Source of the DNA: Tribonema minus
Taxonomy: Eukaryota > Sar > Xanthophyceae > Tribonematales > Tribonemataceae
DNA: 64,000 nt
Direction: 5' to 3'
Assembly (NCBI GenBank): GCA_017506865.1
Contig: JAFCMP010000101.1
Span: 1,240,001-1,304,000 of the forward strand
Within the stretch, counting starts at the first letter, position 1. Each line of letters starts with the position of its first letter. The notes beneath the pieces were generated by a model. That model did not search any database and was not told the origin of the DNA. It saw only the letters and a list, made by a program, of their open reading frames with translations. Position numbers and translations under genes: made by a program. This document shows positions 1-13,600 of this stretch, piece after piece.

Positions 1-3000
1 ACGTGGCGATGCCTCTCTGCAGCCACCACCCACCGCTGATACCCACCACGTCACCTCGTGCGTCGGATGAGAGCGCGCCGCATGCATCGCACACCACATA
101 GACCGCCACTCCGTCGCCATCGCACTCGCCAGCGATCACCTCGCCTCACGCCGCTGCCGCTGCGACGCCGCCGCAGGTGACGCTTCGTCGCGGCTGCTGG
201 CGACGGGCCGCCGCGCGCTCATGGCGGTCGGCGCGCGCCGCGAGACGCTCGACGCGCTCTCCGCCGGGTGCGCGTTTGCGCTGATCGGCCGCAAGGTGCG
301 CGCGCGCTCGCTCCGCCCGTGACCGCCGTGCTCTCGGCTTGCGTTTCAGCCGTGGTGCTGCTGCCGCTGCATGCATCTGTGTCGTTGGGTTTGCGTCAGT
401 CGGCGAGTGCTGCTGCTTTGCAGAGACTTCACATGCTATTGTGTTTGGCAGTTGCTCTTGTTATGCACGTGTTATTAGGCGGCGAAAGTGCCGCTGTACA
501 AGAGTGCGGTGCATGTCACGTGCACAGTTCATGGCCTGTGTTTGGGTGTGCCACTGCTGGCGCGTGGCCCAGGCATCTGCCGCGGACTTCATGTGATAGG
601 AGTACTACTGAACGCAAACGTTGCTAGCTTGGGTGTATAATCCAAGCATGTTTCATGGCACACTTTCAAGACTGCAAGACCCGCTCGGGCATGAACTACA
701 AGAAGTTGCCGGCTTTGGGCCAGTGTGCCCACATCTCTGCAAAAATTATGCGACCTAAGCCCTGCTTAGCAGCGGGACCACCTTTTCAATGATGCGGACG
801 ATTCGGGCCTCACCTAGGCTCTCGTGAGACCGTCGGCACGCGCAGCCCCCTTGGAACGCGCCTTGGCGTCCAGCAACTGATCTGCGCTCGATGCCGCGAT
901 CCTGCCGCTTGCCACTGAATGCGCACTGCCCGCGGCCCGCACCTCACACACACATACTCACGCCTCACGCCCCACGCGCTCACACCCTCTTCTTGTCAAC
1001 CCCCCCCCCCCCCCCCCCCCCGCAGGGCGGCACGCCCTCTCCCCCCGGCGGCTGGCCGCAGAAGGCGCGCTGGGCGCGTAAGGGCGCCGTCGCGACCGTG
1101 CGCCTGCGCCTGCCGCCGCAGCGCGTCCCCTTCGCCGTGCAGCCGGACGCGGCCGGCGCCATCGCGGCGTTCATCCTGGAGCACGCGCCGGTGCTGCGCG
1201 GCGACGCCGCCGCCGACGGCTCGCGCGGCGCGCAGCTGCGGCGCTCGTGCCTCGCGTCCGCGCTCGCGCTGCTCGCGGCGCAGCTGCACCAGGTGCTGCG
1301 CGGCGCAGGCGCCGCCGCCGCCGCCGCGCTGCTGCCGGAGGCGCAGCGTGCGCAGCTGTGCGCGCTGCTGATGCAGGTGCGCGCACCCGCCGCTCGATGT
1401 GTGCGGGGAGGCATGTTCCTGAGCGATGCTGCGCATGCCGCGGCGCGCGCGCCGCTGCTGCGGCCGCTCGCGTAGCTGCGCGAAAGCTTGCGTTGTGGGT
1501 TGGTCCGTGGTTGCACTGGCAATGCGTACCTGTTGTTGCTGTCGCGGTGCGTGATGTTTTGTGAACTTTCTTCAAGCTGCATGCGACTTTTCTAGCAGGC
1601 AATGGGCGGTCGCTCGATGCTTCGAGAGCGGCTCGTGTAGCTGAATTCACTGTTGTGAGGCCAGCGCGCAGCGCCTGCAGCACGATCGGTGCCTGGCGCT
1701 GCTGCCAGGGCGCCAAGCACGTGGCTCCTGTCATCACAGCTGAGCACGCGCAGTGAACGCACGGCACCTATGGCGCCGCATTCCCGCCAAAAGCGCACTC
1801 ATGTCTTGCCTTCACACGCAATGATGCAACATCACGCCCGGGCACGGCCGCTGCCCCTTCTCCCTGGTGTCAAAGGCACACCGATGCAGTACTTCAAGTA
1901 ACAAAGACATACCGAACGTACCCCCCCCTTCCCCCCCCCTGCGTGCAGGCCATGAGCCAGCAGCCCCTCTCCGGCGCGCTGGGACCGCAGCTGGCGGACG
2001 CCGCCACGAAGCTGTTTGCCGCGGGCCTGGATGTCATCTACACGGACAGCGCGAGCCGCGGCGCCGCGCTCGCGCAGTTCCTCGCCGCGCAGACCGCCGG
2101 CACGCTGACTGAGCGCGAGGCGATGATACTGGAGGTAGGTGGGCGGAATGTTGGTGGCAAAGTTGAAGTTTCACCGCCTCTTCGCTCTTCGCTAGTCATA
2201 TTTGCATACACACTTGACCACGGCAACAGGCAGCTGACAGCGACCTGCAACGCTTGGTTATTGTTGAGATATGTTAAGATGTTATTCATTGTCTATGCAA
2301 TGCCAATGCATCGCGCCAACGCAGGTGCGACTTTGTGACAGTCTTAATTTGTCGGAAGCGCCACACTCTTGCCAGCGTGCTGCACTCGCAATCTATGTTC
2401 TATCCACTGATACACGAATGACTTTGAAGTTGCTCTGTTCTCTTGCCCTTCCCCCGCGCCTTGCTCCCTGCCCCCCTCTGCACCGCTGCAGCTGCTGCTG
2501 CGGCGCATGTCCTCGCCATCGGAGATGAACCAGGTGCTGCAGCGCATGGCGGAGGCGCCCGCGCCGCAGCAGATAGACTCCCCCGCTGCCTCCACCGCCG
2601 CCGCCGCGCGCCCCGACCTGCTCCAATGCCTGCTGAGCATGGCTGTGTTCAGCGGCAAGGCGCGCCTCGCAGCGCTGGTGGGCGACGGCGCCGGCGCCGC
2701 CGCCGATCGTGCGCGCGCGCTGAGCGCCGCCGCCGGCGGCAGTGGCGGCGCAGTGCGCGGCGGGCGCCTCGGCGTCGCGGCCATGCGCCTCCTCGGGGCG
2801 CTCGTCTCGCGCGTCCTGAGCGACGCCTCGCAGCTCGTCATCGCGTCCGGCGACGGCGGCGGCGGCGACGGCGGTGCGGCAGCGCGCGGCGCGGCCATGC
2901 TGGTGCGCCTGTGGGCGTCGCTGGGCGGCTGCGCGGCGGAGCTGCTGCGCTGCGCGGCGGACGCGGCGGAGGCGCTCGGCGCCGCGCAGCGCGCCGCGGA

Positions 3001-4238
3001 CGCGCTGAGCGACGGACCCGTGGGCGAGCTGCTGCCGGTGCTGGCCACCGTGACGGGGCTGCTCGCGGAGGGCCACAGGGCTAAGGTAGGCGCGGCGGCC
3101 GGGAGTTTGCATGTTAAGAGGAGTGCGTGTGGTCGGCGGGGCTTTGACGGAGCAGCGGTCTCTTCCTGGGCTACGTTTTAGCACCGCTTGCGGTGTGCGG
3201 CGCGGATGGCGAGGGGCGGCTTCGCTAGTTGTGCTGCCAGCGCTGCCGCTGCGGCCGCGTGCACGGCGCCGACCCCATTTCGTGCTCGCCCCACCGCTAG
3301 CGTGCATGCGCGGTCACTGCAGTGCAATGGCATAGTGCAGAGCGCTGACGCGCGCTGCCGCTGCTCGCTGCCACCACCACCCGCTCGTCCGCGCGCAGAT
3401 CATGGGGCACATGGGCGACGTCGCGGAGCGCGTGCTGGCGGTGTCGGAGGCGCTGGGCAAGCTGTCGGCGAAGCTGCCGCCGGCCGCGGACTCCGGCTGC
3501 GGCGGCGGCGCCGGCAGTGGCGGCGGCGGCCTCACCAAGCAGAGCAAGGTCTTCGAGTCCCTGCACAACTACGAGCCGCGCACGGACGAGATGATTTTGG
3601 TGTCTTTCCCGGGCGCGGTGAGTGACGCGCCGAGAGTGTGCTCTGCGTTCTTGACCCTGTGTGCCATCTACTCGATGATGTCAGACTGGACCAGCGTTGA
3701 GGGCTGAGGGGGGGTAATCTGTGAGGCAGCAGAAGGCGGGCTCGCGACGCATGCGGACTTCCTGAGCGGCCAATCTCTAGCTTGCGATGTGTTGTGATGC
3801 GGCGATGTGACAGCTGGCCTCCGCAACCACACCCTTGCTGCTCTCATCCCAGAAGCTTCCGCGGAGAGAACGAGCTGGAATTGGACCTTCAGGTGGCATC
3901 ACCCTGCGGGCATGCGCTCGTGTATTGTAGCACTGGCGTATGCGGATGCACATCGTCGTCATCACCGCGATGAGGAGCACCGTCACCTGACCATAGTCGA
4001 TGTGGGGTTTCCACTGACGCGCTGCGCGCGCTTACCTTACGGCAACGCCGTTTCCCCCCTCTCGCATGCCCCCACCCATGCCGTGTTGACGATTGCTGGC
4101 CTCCGCAGCCGCGCATCGCCATTGCCCTCGACGAGCGCAGCGCGACGGAGGACCGCCACAATGACATCACCTCAATACTTCAACAAGTGACATGCCTGCG
4201 CGCTGCACAGTCCCCCCGTCTGCAAGGCCCTCTCACGC

Positions 4239-4284
<46 letters not shown>

Positions 4285-4590
4285 CCCCGCCCCTGCCGCG
4301 CCGCAGATGCGCATCACCATCGCCTTCGACGAGCGCAGCGCAACGGAGGACCGCTACGACAACCTCGCCTTCTACCGCGACGCCGCGCGCACGGCGACGT
4401 TCCACCCCGACACCTCGTGCTACAGCGGCCGCACGGGCTCCGAGAACTGGCCGGGCTGCGGCGGGCGCCCGCCGCTCGTGTGCGAGGGCGACGCCGTGTA
4501 CGCGCACTGGCAGACGGACGGCAGCAACGAGGACTGGGGGTGGCGCTTCACCGCGACGGCGGAGCTCAGGTGCGTGCCGCTTCTGATGAT

Positions 4591-4623
<33 letters not shown>

Positions 4624-7600
4624 GGGGGGGCATTGCATGAGTGAGTGGGCGGCCATTGAAATCGTGAGCACGGCAACATTATGGTCGTATAATCAAATGA
4701 AAACCTTGCATGCCCTGCCACTCCAAGTTGAAGTTGCATTACGCGCCCGGCGTGTACAAGGGATGCATCAAAGCGGTAGCTGGCGGTCCACTGCAGACGC
4801 CAAGCTCAGTTCCCAGGAGGCAGCAGCGGGTGCAGACCGGGCTCATGTCGCAATGCTGCCTGTGCTGCCTGGCTCTTTTGTCTCATAAGCCCGTCACGAA
4901 AACCACTGTAGCAGACCATGTACTTTTATTGATTCTCGCTCAGGGCGCTAAAACGAAGAAGGCCAGACCACGCACTTCCGAAGTAAAACTTTTTCATGCG
5001 AGCGTGCAGTCCTGGCTCCTCAGCTGTTCCGCTCCCCGCAATCCGCCCCCCACAGGCGCAAGGCGCGCGTCAGCCGCCACTGGCTGCGCACGCTTGAGGC
5101 GCACCTGAGCTCGTGCGGAGCGTCACTGGCAGCAGCGCTCATCTCATCCACGCCGTGGGGCGGCACGCAGGTGATGCTCGCTGTCGCGTGCACTGTTCTG
5201 CAGCCTCTGCACGGTACCGTGCGGCTGTAGGCGTACTGTGCAGCTGTAGGTGCGCGTCGCTGGCACTCGAAAAGATGATGGCGCGCGAGTGGAGGTGTGC
5301 TTTCATGTGGTGTTCTTGCGTGAAATGAGATTGCTGCTGGGTATCGTGTCTGCAACCGCTGATGCGGTTGGGCCGCGGTTGTGTATGCTGCGCTGTGGAT
5401 TGACGTGCTCATTGAGTTTGTGCATTGTCAATTCCTATGTACCTCGAAGCACATGTCTTGGGAGGCGCAGAGCGCACGGGTCGCTGACTGAGACATGTCA
5501 CAGCGAGCGCCGCAGCTCCCGACTGCAACTCAAGTACTGTAGTGACTTCATGCAAGGGGTTACTTGAGCACGATGAGACAGTTCAAGGTATTGGAGTGAG
5601 TACATGACAACATGCACTTGTTATATACAGCTGAGCTGCTTTAGATTAGAGGTGGCGTTGCACTTGCATCTCTGTCCCCACTCCCCTACCCCACACCCCG
5701 CTCCGCCCCGCCCCGCTTTCTTCAGGGACGGTTAGTCCTGCGTGATTAAATACTGTGTCATCAGCTCTGCTTCATGCTTCAGCTCGTTCTGATGGTGCCC
5801 CTCTGCTGACTCACAGTGTACACAAGCTTCCTGAACTTTGACCCGCTTGCTGTCCCCCTGATATACTCATCGCACGATCCTACTCGGCCCCCACTCAATC
5901 TCGGCAGGAGGACCTATATGCGGCCTGGATGGAAGACCCCCTGCTCCGGCAAACCGGGCCCACCTCCAACGCCCCCGACACTGCGCCGCCGACGCCCCCC
6001 GCAACAGCCTCTCCAGCCGAATCTGTGGACTGTACCACTGGTAAGAGATGCTTCCCTTGATGTCTAGCCCTAGTTGTCACGCGCACTCCGACGACCGTGG
6101 TGGTAGGTTGTCTCAGGCTGTTGCGTCGGGCCTGAGCTGGGCAAGCGCTGCCTCTGGACCGTTCGCCAAGAGGAGTGCGGTGCGTGCGCGCTGACATTAT
6201 GGGTATCGCTGTCCCACCTGTGCAGAATCGTGGTCTGCTGAGTGCGCTGACCACGAGCTGCAGTGCCAGGCGCCGCAGTCGCTGTCAGTGCACGGTGGCC
6301 TGCCTGACCGATCACCGCCGCAGATTTGATGCAACCTCAAACTTGAATTTACCTACAACAACACGGCCTACCCCCCTGCAGTCCGCCGTTCTGCGCCCGA
6401 TGCCCTCTTGCACATCTACTAGTCCCTGCCCCCCCGCTCCGCACGCTTCCATCACGCCAGCACTACCGACTCTCTCTGCTGACGCACCCGCCTCGCGCCA
6501 CCACCGCACTCCGCAGACCTAGCGGCAATGGCGGCAACACGCAGCAGCAGCGGCGGCGCCGCCGCGCCACCGCCGCCGCCGCTGCCGCCGAGCCCCGTGG
6601 ACGTGCTGCTGGCGGCCCTCGTGGACAGACAGCCGGGGTCTCTCGCGGACGAGCTGTGCGCGCGCATGCGCCGCGCCGTGCTGGAGGACCAGGGCAGCGT
6701 GGAGCCGGTGAACCGCGCCGTGCGCGCGGCATGCGCCGTGCTCATCAAGCACCAGGGGCTCGGCCCGCAGGCGCTCGCGGTCGCGCAGGCGAGTGTCGGT
6801 GCCTGTGACGGCGCGCGTGTGCACGTGCTGCGGCGCTCGCCGTGTGAGAGCGTAGGGCTAGAGAGAGGAGACGTTGCGCGGCGATGCGCTGCTCGGTGCG
6901 GGGGCGTCCGCGAGGTCGAAAAGTGCACTATGAGATGTGTAGTGCTTCTGACGATGGGCTATGGTACGGCGAGGCGCCTGCGGCGACGCTCCGCCGTTTG
7001 AGAGTTGTGGATCAGAGAGAGCGATGCGCTGCTTGTGCGCGGCTTGCGGTTCGGTGCTGCTGCGGCTCCAAAGTCACGGCGCGCGGGCACCCGCGGGCTC
7101 GCACTGGTTTTGAAAGTGCACTGTGTACAGATATGCGTAGTGGTTGCCGCGGCGCCTGCGTGCACCGTGGTGTCACTGCTGTTCGTTAGATCCACGCCGA
7201 TTGCGCTGCGCTCGCGCGGGCACCGGTTTTCATGTCAACCATGCACCGCTGAAGCGCGTCACTTTCTGCATGCACATTTTTGTCCAGGGGTGATAAGAGT
7301 CAAGCGGAAGCATGCTGGCTCCGCCGCGTGCATGTGATGCTTGAGAACCACTAACACTGGCACCAGCTCACATGATCCTGCTGATTGTGTTTTAGGCCTT
7401 TGGCGCACGTGAGCCTCACACGCTATCGCGCCGCCGCTCGGTGCGCCGCAGGGCCGCGCGGACGCTGGCTCCAGTGTGGCGCTGAAAAAAGCGTGGCGGA
7501 ACGCGCAGAAGATGCGCCAGTACTTTGACTACGGCGACGTGCGCGCCGCCATAGAGAGCCAGGTGCGCTACGCATGTGCACACGCGCCGCTTCGATGGTA

Positions 7601-10600
7601 ACATTGTGCTGTGTTCCTCGATGCGCAGTCGTCGGTGATGTTTGGCTGCTGGTACAAAGTGGCATGCAGCCACGCACGGAGAGGTAGACGTGAGCCGCGT
7701 GCTTGGGGGTGCGCACAAAGCGTGTATGCGTCTCTCGGCACCCACTTGCTTACTCACTGACTCACTGCCTTCAGCCGCTGCAAGGAAAGCTGAGACATGC
7801 GTTACATGCGTGGACATCCCCACGTGCACCTGCCATTGGCACTGGAGCAGCAGAACGTGCACTCGTGCTCTTGTTTGATAACAGCTTCTGCGACTGTGTC
7901 GCCGCATTTCACAATCATCATTGGAAGGCTTGACAGCTGATGCGATCAAGCCGTATTGTCTTGGTGATACGATGCTGGGGAGGGCAATGTTCCCTGCAGG
8001 TACTTGGCATTTACACGTGAGCAGCAGCGACATAACGTTCTTGGTGCTCTCTGGAAGGGCATTGGCCGCTCTGCTGATAGCCCGCGACAAGCTGCTGTGC
8101 ACATCACTCTATTATTCCGCTCACGCTTTGCTTCCCCCTTGCACCCCAACCTCTTGCTTGATGAAAGTATTCAAGCATGCGGTCATTGCCTTGTTGCACT
8201 CGCAATGGTTGCAGATTGTGCTCGTGCGTCTGCCGCATCCCGTGTGCATTAATCAACCACGCACTACCGGATAGGCAGCCTGGCTGCTTGGTGACATCTC
8301 ATGCCACTTAGAAGCGACTCATTCACATGGCACCTCCCTGTGCCTCCCTGAGCCACTCAACCATATTCCTGGAAACAGAAGGACAAATATTTCCGTATCG
8401 TCGTGCGCGACACGACGCTAATATGTCCTCACAATTTGGCAACGCCGCGCTCCATTGCAGATGGAGCTCCAGACGCAGCAGCAGGCCGCCGCCGCCAGCG
8501 AGGCGCTCATGCCGCCGCCGCCGCTGCTGCGCCGCCAGAGCAGCTCGGGGCTCGGCTCGAGCGGGCACGCGCACGCCGCGCCGCACCTGCTGCCCATCAC
8601 GCAGCGCGGCCCGTCGGTGTTCCAGGGCGCGGAGGACAAGGTGCGCGCCGCGCTGCCGCGACTGCGCCAGCAGCAGTGTTTTCATGCTGCGTAGGTATAA
8701 AACAGCAGCAGCACGCGCTACGTGCGCTCTGATCTGGTAGCGAGGGCGCTGAAACGGGGGACACGCGTCAGGGGGTCGAACGGCGCCATGGAGGGCACCG
8801 CCTAATGTGCTCCACAGCAGTTGGGGTTTGCTCAACTTACACGGAAGTTTGATGCGCCGCCCATCACTTCAGCAGTAGGCCAGGACAGGAGCGACAGATG
8901 ACTCACAGCATGCCCGCCTGCGCGTGCCCCCAAACCTGCCTGTGGGCTCTCAGTCAAGCGCGGCATGCGGCTGGAGGAGGCAGAGGAGGTAGGAGAAAAA
9001 GGCACGGCAGCATGAGCGACACGCCAATGGAGATACTGGGGCTGCTTCCAGCGGAAACACTGTCCGCGGTTTTGACCCCATCCCCCCTATACCAGTGCAA
9101 CGACGAGATATCACTGCTGCAGTATGCTCCACACAGAAGTATTTGAGCTTTGTATGCCACTCCATCTGCAGTCCCTCCAGCGCAGTAAGAGACGTGATAC
9201 GCATCTTAATTCCTACGCTGCGCCCGTCGCTGTCAGGTGGTGGCGGAGGTGAGCGAGGGCATCGTGCAGCGCGCGCGCTTCCTGCTCACCATGCCGTGCG
9301 CGGTGTCCAAGGGGCGCAGCAGCGGCGGCGGCGGCAGCAGCGGCGGCGCGGCGGCAGCGATGCCGCCCCCCCCCAAGTCCTCCCTCAAGCTGCTGGCGCA
9401 GGTGGGACTGCAGAGGGCGCGCTCCGCCGACAAGGACGGCCCGCACCACCACCACCGCGACAGTGGGGACGCGGAGGATGAGGCGGAGGGGGGGTTGGGG
9501 GTGGGCCAGGGGGTGCTGGACACTTGGAAGGTGCGCGGCGTCGTACTTTGTGTGCTTGAGTAGTGTAGCTGAGCAACGTGAGTCTCGGTGGTATGTATGC
9601 CTCACAGACCGATGCGATGTGGCGATGAGAGCTGCGGCGACGCGCTCTTGCCGCTCGCGGGTGCGATGTCAATGCGAACGTGGCTCCCCGTGAGCACTTT
9701 ACGTGCCACTCGTCTGACAGACACGTACAAGCCAGAAACTCGCGCTCTCAGTACTACACATGGTGACGGGGGCGGGCTCACCGGCACCTGCAGCTTTGTA
9801 CACGTGCACGCACACACTCGCAGATGCTGCGCCACTCACACACGGTCTGCCTGCTGCCGGTTCTGCCACACCCCTCACAACGCAACTGCAGTGTGACGGC
9901 CCAGCCCTCACAATGGCGCCTCAGCGCTGCGCCATGCGCTGACCACACACACACTCCCCTCCTCCTCTCTGCGCGTCTGTATGTATATACGCGTATGCCG
10001 TTGCAGGCCGTGGTGGGCGAGGCGACGACGGCGCAGAAGCTCAAGGCGACGCTGCAGTACCGGCGCCGCCTCACGGAGCAGCGGCAGCAGGCGCACGTCA
10101 CGTCCACGGGCGAGAGGATCATGGCGTTCCTGCAGAGCTCCGTCAAGGTGCGCGCGCGCGGCGGGGTGGCGGTCGCCGCGAGCGGCAGACGGCGGCGGCA
10201 AGCTGTCGGCGAGGCTGTTGCCGTGTTGACGCGCACCGGACGTATTGTTTTGTTTTGCGCATGTCCACTCAGTCAGTGTGCCGACGGATGTCTCAGTGCC
10301 GCTGTTGGAGCACTTCGAGGCCGTGCGTCCGCATCTGGTCATCTGCTGGCGTGCTGCGCGACGCTGCTGGCGTGACGTGCGCCGCGCATTGCGGACATAA
10401 GAGTACGGAGCAGGTGTTGCAATGTGTCCACACACGCAGCAGAAGTGAAGTGCTTGTATGTCAAGGAAGATACACGGTGTTGATAGCCCAGCAATGCCCG
10501 TGCCTGTAACACTGAAGCGGCACCATGATCACAGCGCTCCATGATGATGCGGTTCTGGCAATGTTCAAGCCTATCCCAGCGACATGTGTTTCAGTGCTAT

Positions 10601-13600
10601 TCTTACGCTCACATTACAGCTAGCCCGCATAGCTGCATCTGGCGCTCCATCGTCACACCGTTCAATTTGTACTCGTGCCATGGAAACCAGCATCCAATCG
10701 ATCACCACCGGCGTGACCTTCGTGCCGCCTCCACTCAACCGTGGAGCTTACAAACGCCCCTCACTGCGTTCTGTCAAAGTGGTGACGATACGCTGCTCGA
10801 TCCGCGCCGTTCTTTGCCAGGTGGACGAGCTGCTGACGCTGCGGCGCCAGCGCAGCGAGCGCGCCCTCCTGCGCGCTGCCGGCCTGCGCCTGGCGCAGAC
10901 GCTCATCAGCGCCGATGCGGCGTCATCGGAGGCAAGTAACATGGTTATATTTAAACCACGTGTTTGATCAACAGTATCATAACTTATTTCTGGAAATACT
11001 AGTTGTTCACGAAGCCCAAAGTTAAAGTTCCCATCTCGGTCAAAACCTTTAGAGCCAAAACCTGTGCCGCGCGCCGCACGCTGCACCTCTACATGTTAAG
11101 GAAGTGGTGGTGGGCATATAAGGGCAGCCCCACTGAAGCTAGATCGATCATCTTATCACTTAGCAGTGCAATGTACTCTTGTGGGTACAGCAGTTCCTGT
11201 GCTCCCTTGCTGTGCGATGCATAGGCGGAGGCAGGTTTTCACTGCCTCGTGGATGCTGCTCGGGAGCCTTGCAAATAACTCAGCAGATAACAGCGCTCTT
11301 GGGCGTCACGCTTGTGCGTGTGCTGCCACTTGACGAAACCGCTGGCCCTCTTCTTCTAATGCTGAGGTGCTGTTCAGCAAGCACTGTGCCATCAGCCAGG
11401 TCATCGCCGCAAACAAGTCTTCACAGCATCACAAACGCATCAGTCAAGGTGCTGCAGGACTCATAGGTGCTGCCGGGCGTTACAAAAACGACCTGAACAC
11501 CTGCTCAAAAGCACACGACGACCTCAAGAACACCATGCATCAGACAAGACAGTAGCCTGCTGCTGGCCACGGCATCGGCACACGCTACCAGCACCACCTC
11601 ACCGATGCGCTATCGCCGCACACGCGTTCCGCAGGCGCGCTGCCACCTGCTGAGCATCGTCGGCGTGGTGCTGCGCGGCGCGCAGCGCGACGACGCCGCA
11701 CGGCCGCGCGCGCACTTCGGCAGCGCCGTCGAGGGCTGCGACGCCGCCGCCGTGGCAGCGCTGAGCCGCGCCTACGCGCAGCTGCTGCGGCGCTGCGTCG
11801 CGCTGCTGGCCGCGTATCTGGAGGCGCGGCGGCGCAAGCCTGCGGCGGCGGCGGCGGCGGCGGCATTGGCGGTGGAGGCGGCGGCGGCGCAGCAGGCGGA
11901 CGCCGTCGCGGCGGCGCTGGTGCGCGTGTGCGCGCTGGACTACGACATTGCGGACCACGCCATGCTGCACGACAGCGGCCTGCTCAGGGTGCGCGCCGCC
12001 GCCGCCGCCGCCGAGGGTTTGCATCGTAGTTGCTCGCGCTTGAGAGCACGTTGTGCGTACCTCTTTGCGGGCATCCGGCACCATTGCTGGGCTGGCCCAT
12101 TGATGGCGGTCGATGTATCCGCAAGCTTCTCGTTGATATCATGTGCTAGAACGGCAACAACTGGTCCACGATGCAGCATTTCTGTTGCGACCGCTGAACC
12201 TACGCGTACACCCCGTTGGCCTTGCTCGTGCAGGTGCTGGACCCCCTCATGGACACTGGCACGCCGTTGCCGGTGCGCAGCGCGGCGTGGAGCCTGTTCG
12301 AGGTGCTGCTGCCGCGCTGCGTCGGCCTGGAGGTGAGCAGCGCTGCTGCGTGTGACTCTCCGCCTGAGCGATGGGGGGTAGACTTCTGGCGGTTGACAGG
12401 CGCAATGTAGTGACCCATCGGTTGTACAACCGCCATCGCCACTGATTGACGCAAGACGCGCTGCACCGCAACCGCCTTCGCTAGCAACTCATGGCGCACA
12501 ATGCCATTGTGTGTGGACACACCATGGAAGGCACCGCACAACCGACCGCTGATGCGCTGTTTGATGCAGGTGGCTCCTTGTTTCGCTGGAATTGCTGCAG
12601 CTCATTGCGCACGCGCGCGAGACTCACTCACCCCCCCTTCTTCTCTCGTGCCACTCCGCAGGGGCAACGCCTCGAGGAGCTGCACGGCCCCTCCGCCTTC
12701 AGCCGCGCCCTCCTCGACCTGCTCGTCGTCCAGATCCAGCGCGTCGCCGCGGCGGCCTCCGCCTCGCTGCTCGCGCCGCCGCCGCCGCACCCCGCCGCCG
12801 CCGCCGCCGCTGCCGCTGCCGCCGCCGCGCCCGCCGCCGCAGACGCCCACTGCAACGGCGCCGGCGCCAGCAGCAGCGCCAGCGGCAGCAGCGCGCAGGT
12901 GCTGGTGCCGGGTGCCGTGCGCGTCGCGCCGCGCGCGCGCGGCCTGCGCGTCCGCGGCGCGCGCCTCGGCCTGCGCCACACGCTCTGCGCGTGGGTGCGC
13001 CGCGACCGCGCCGCCGGCGACGCGCGCAGTGCGGGCGGCGGCTCCGCGCTGGGGCGCACGCGCGAGGAGCCGCCGCGCGTTGGCGAGACGGTCGCGCGCG
13101 GCGACGACTGGGGCGGCAGCGTCGGCGGCGCCGCGGGCGCGGACTGGGGCGCTGGCGACGGGGGGGAGACGGGGACGGTGACGGACGTCGGCGCGCGCGC
13201 GGACGGCTGCGGTTACACCGTAACCGTCAAGTGAGTTGGGCACTTGGGTGTCGTGTGTGTGTGTGCATGTATGGGGGACGGGGGCGGGGAAGGGGGGGGG
13301 GGTCGCGCGGCCGCTCATGCTGCTGGACTGTGCTGCGGTCGCTGTGTGCTTCAAGTTGAAGTAGGTGCCTAGCTTGGCGAGCGGCGCCTGCGTCGACACG
13401 TCTGGGCGCACGCCAGGGGATAGGGTCGAAGCTTGGTCAGGGTGAGCTGCACTCTGTCGACTTTTTTTGGGAAGTATGCCTGCAGACCAGGAAAGCGAGC
13501 CACAAAGTGCCGGCGCATGTACACGTGTTTAAGGTGTCATTCCCCCGCATCTTGAGCACACACTGTTTCTCTGATGAGCATGGTGTTGTGCCCGCGCTGT

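Noticed and set aside
2393-3307. Minus-strand open frame of about 300 codons opposite exon 4
   Set aside because: GC-rich codons suppress stops on the opposite strand. The plus-strand frame joins in phase with its neighbours and the minus-strand product is Arg/His-rich noise.
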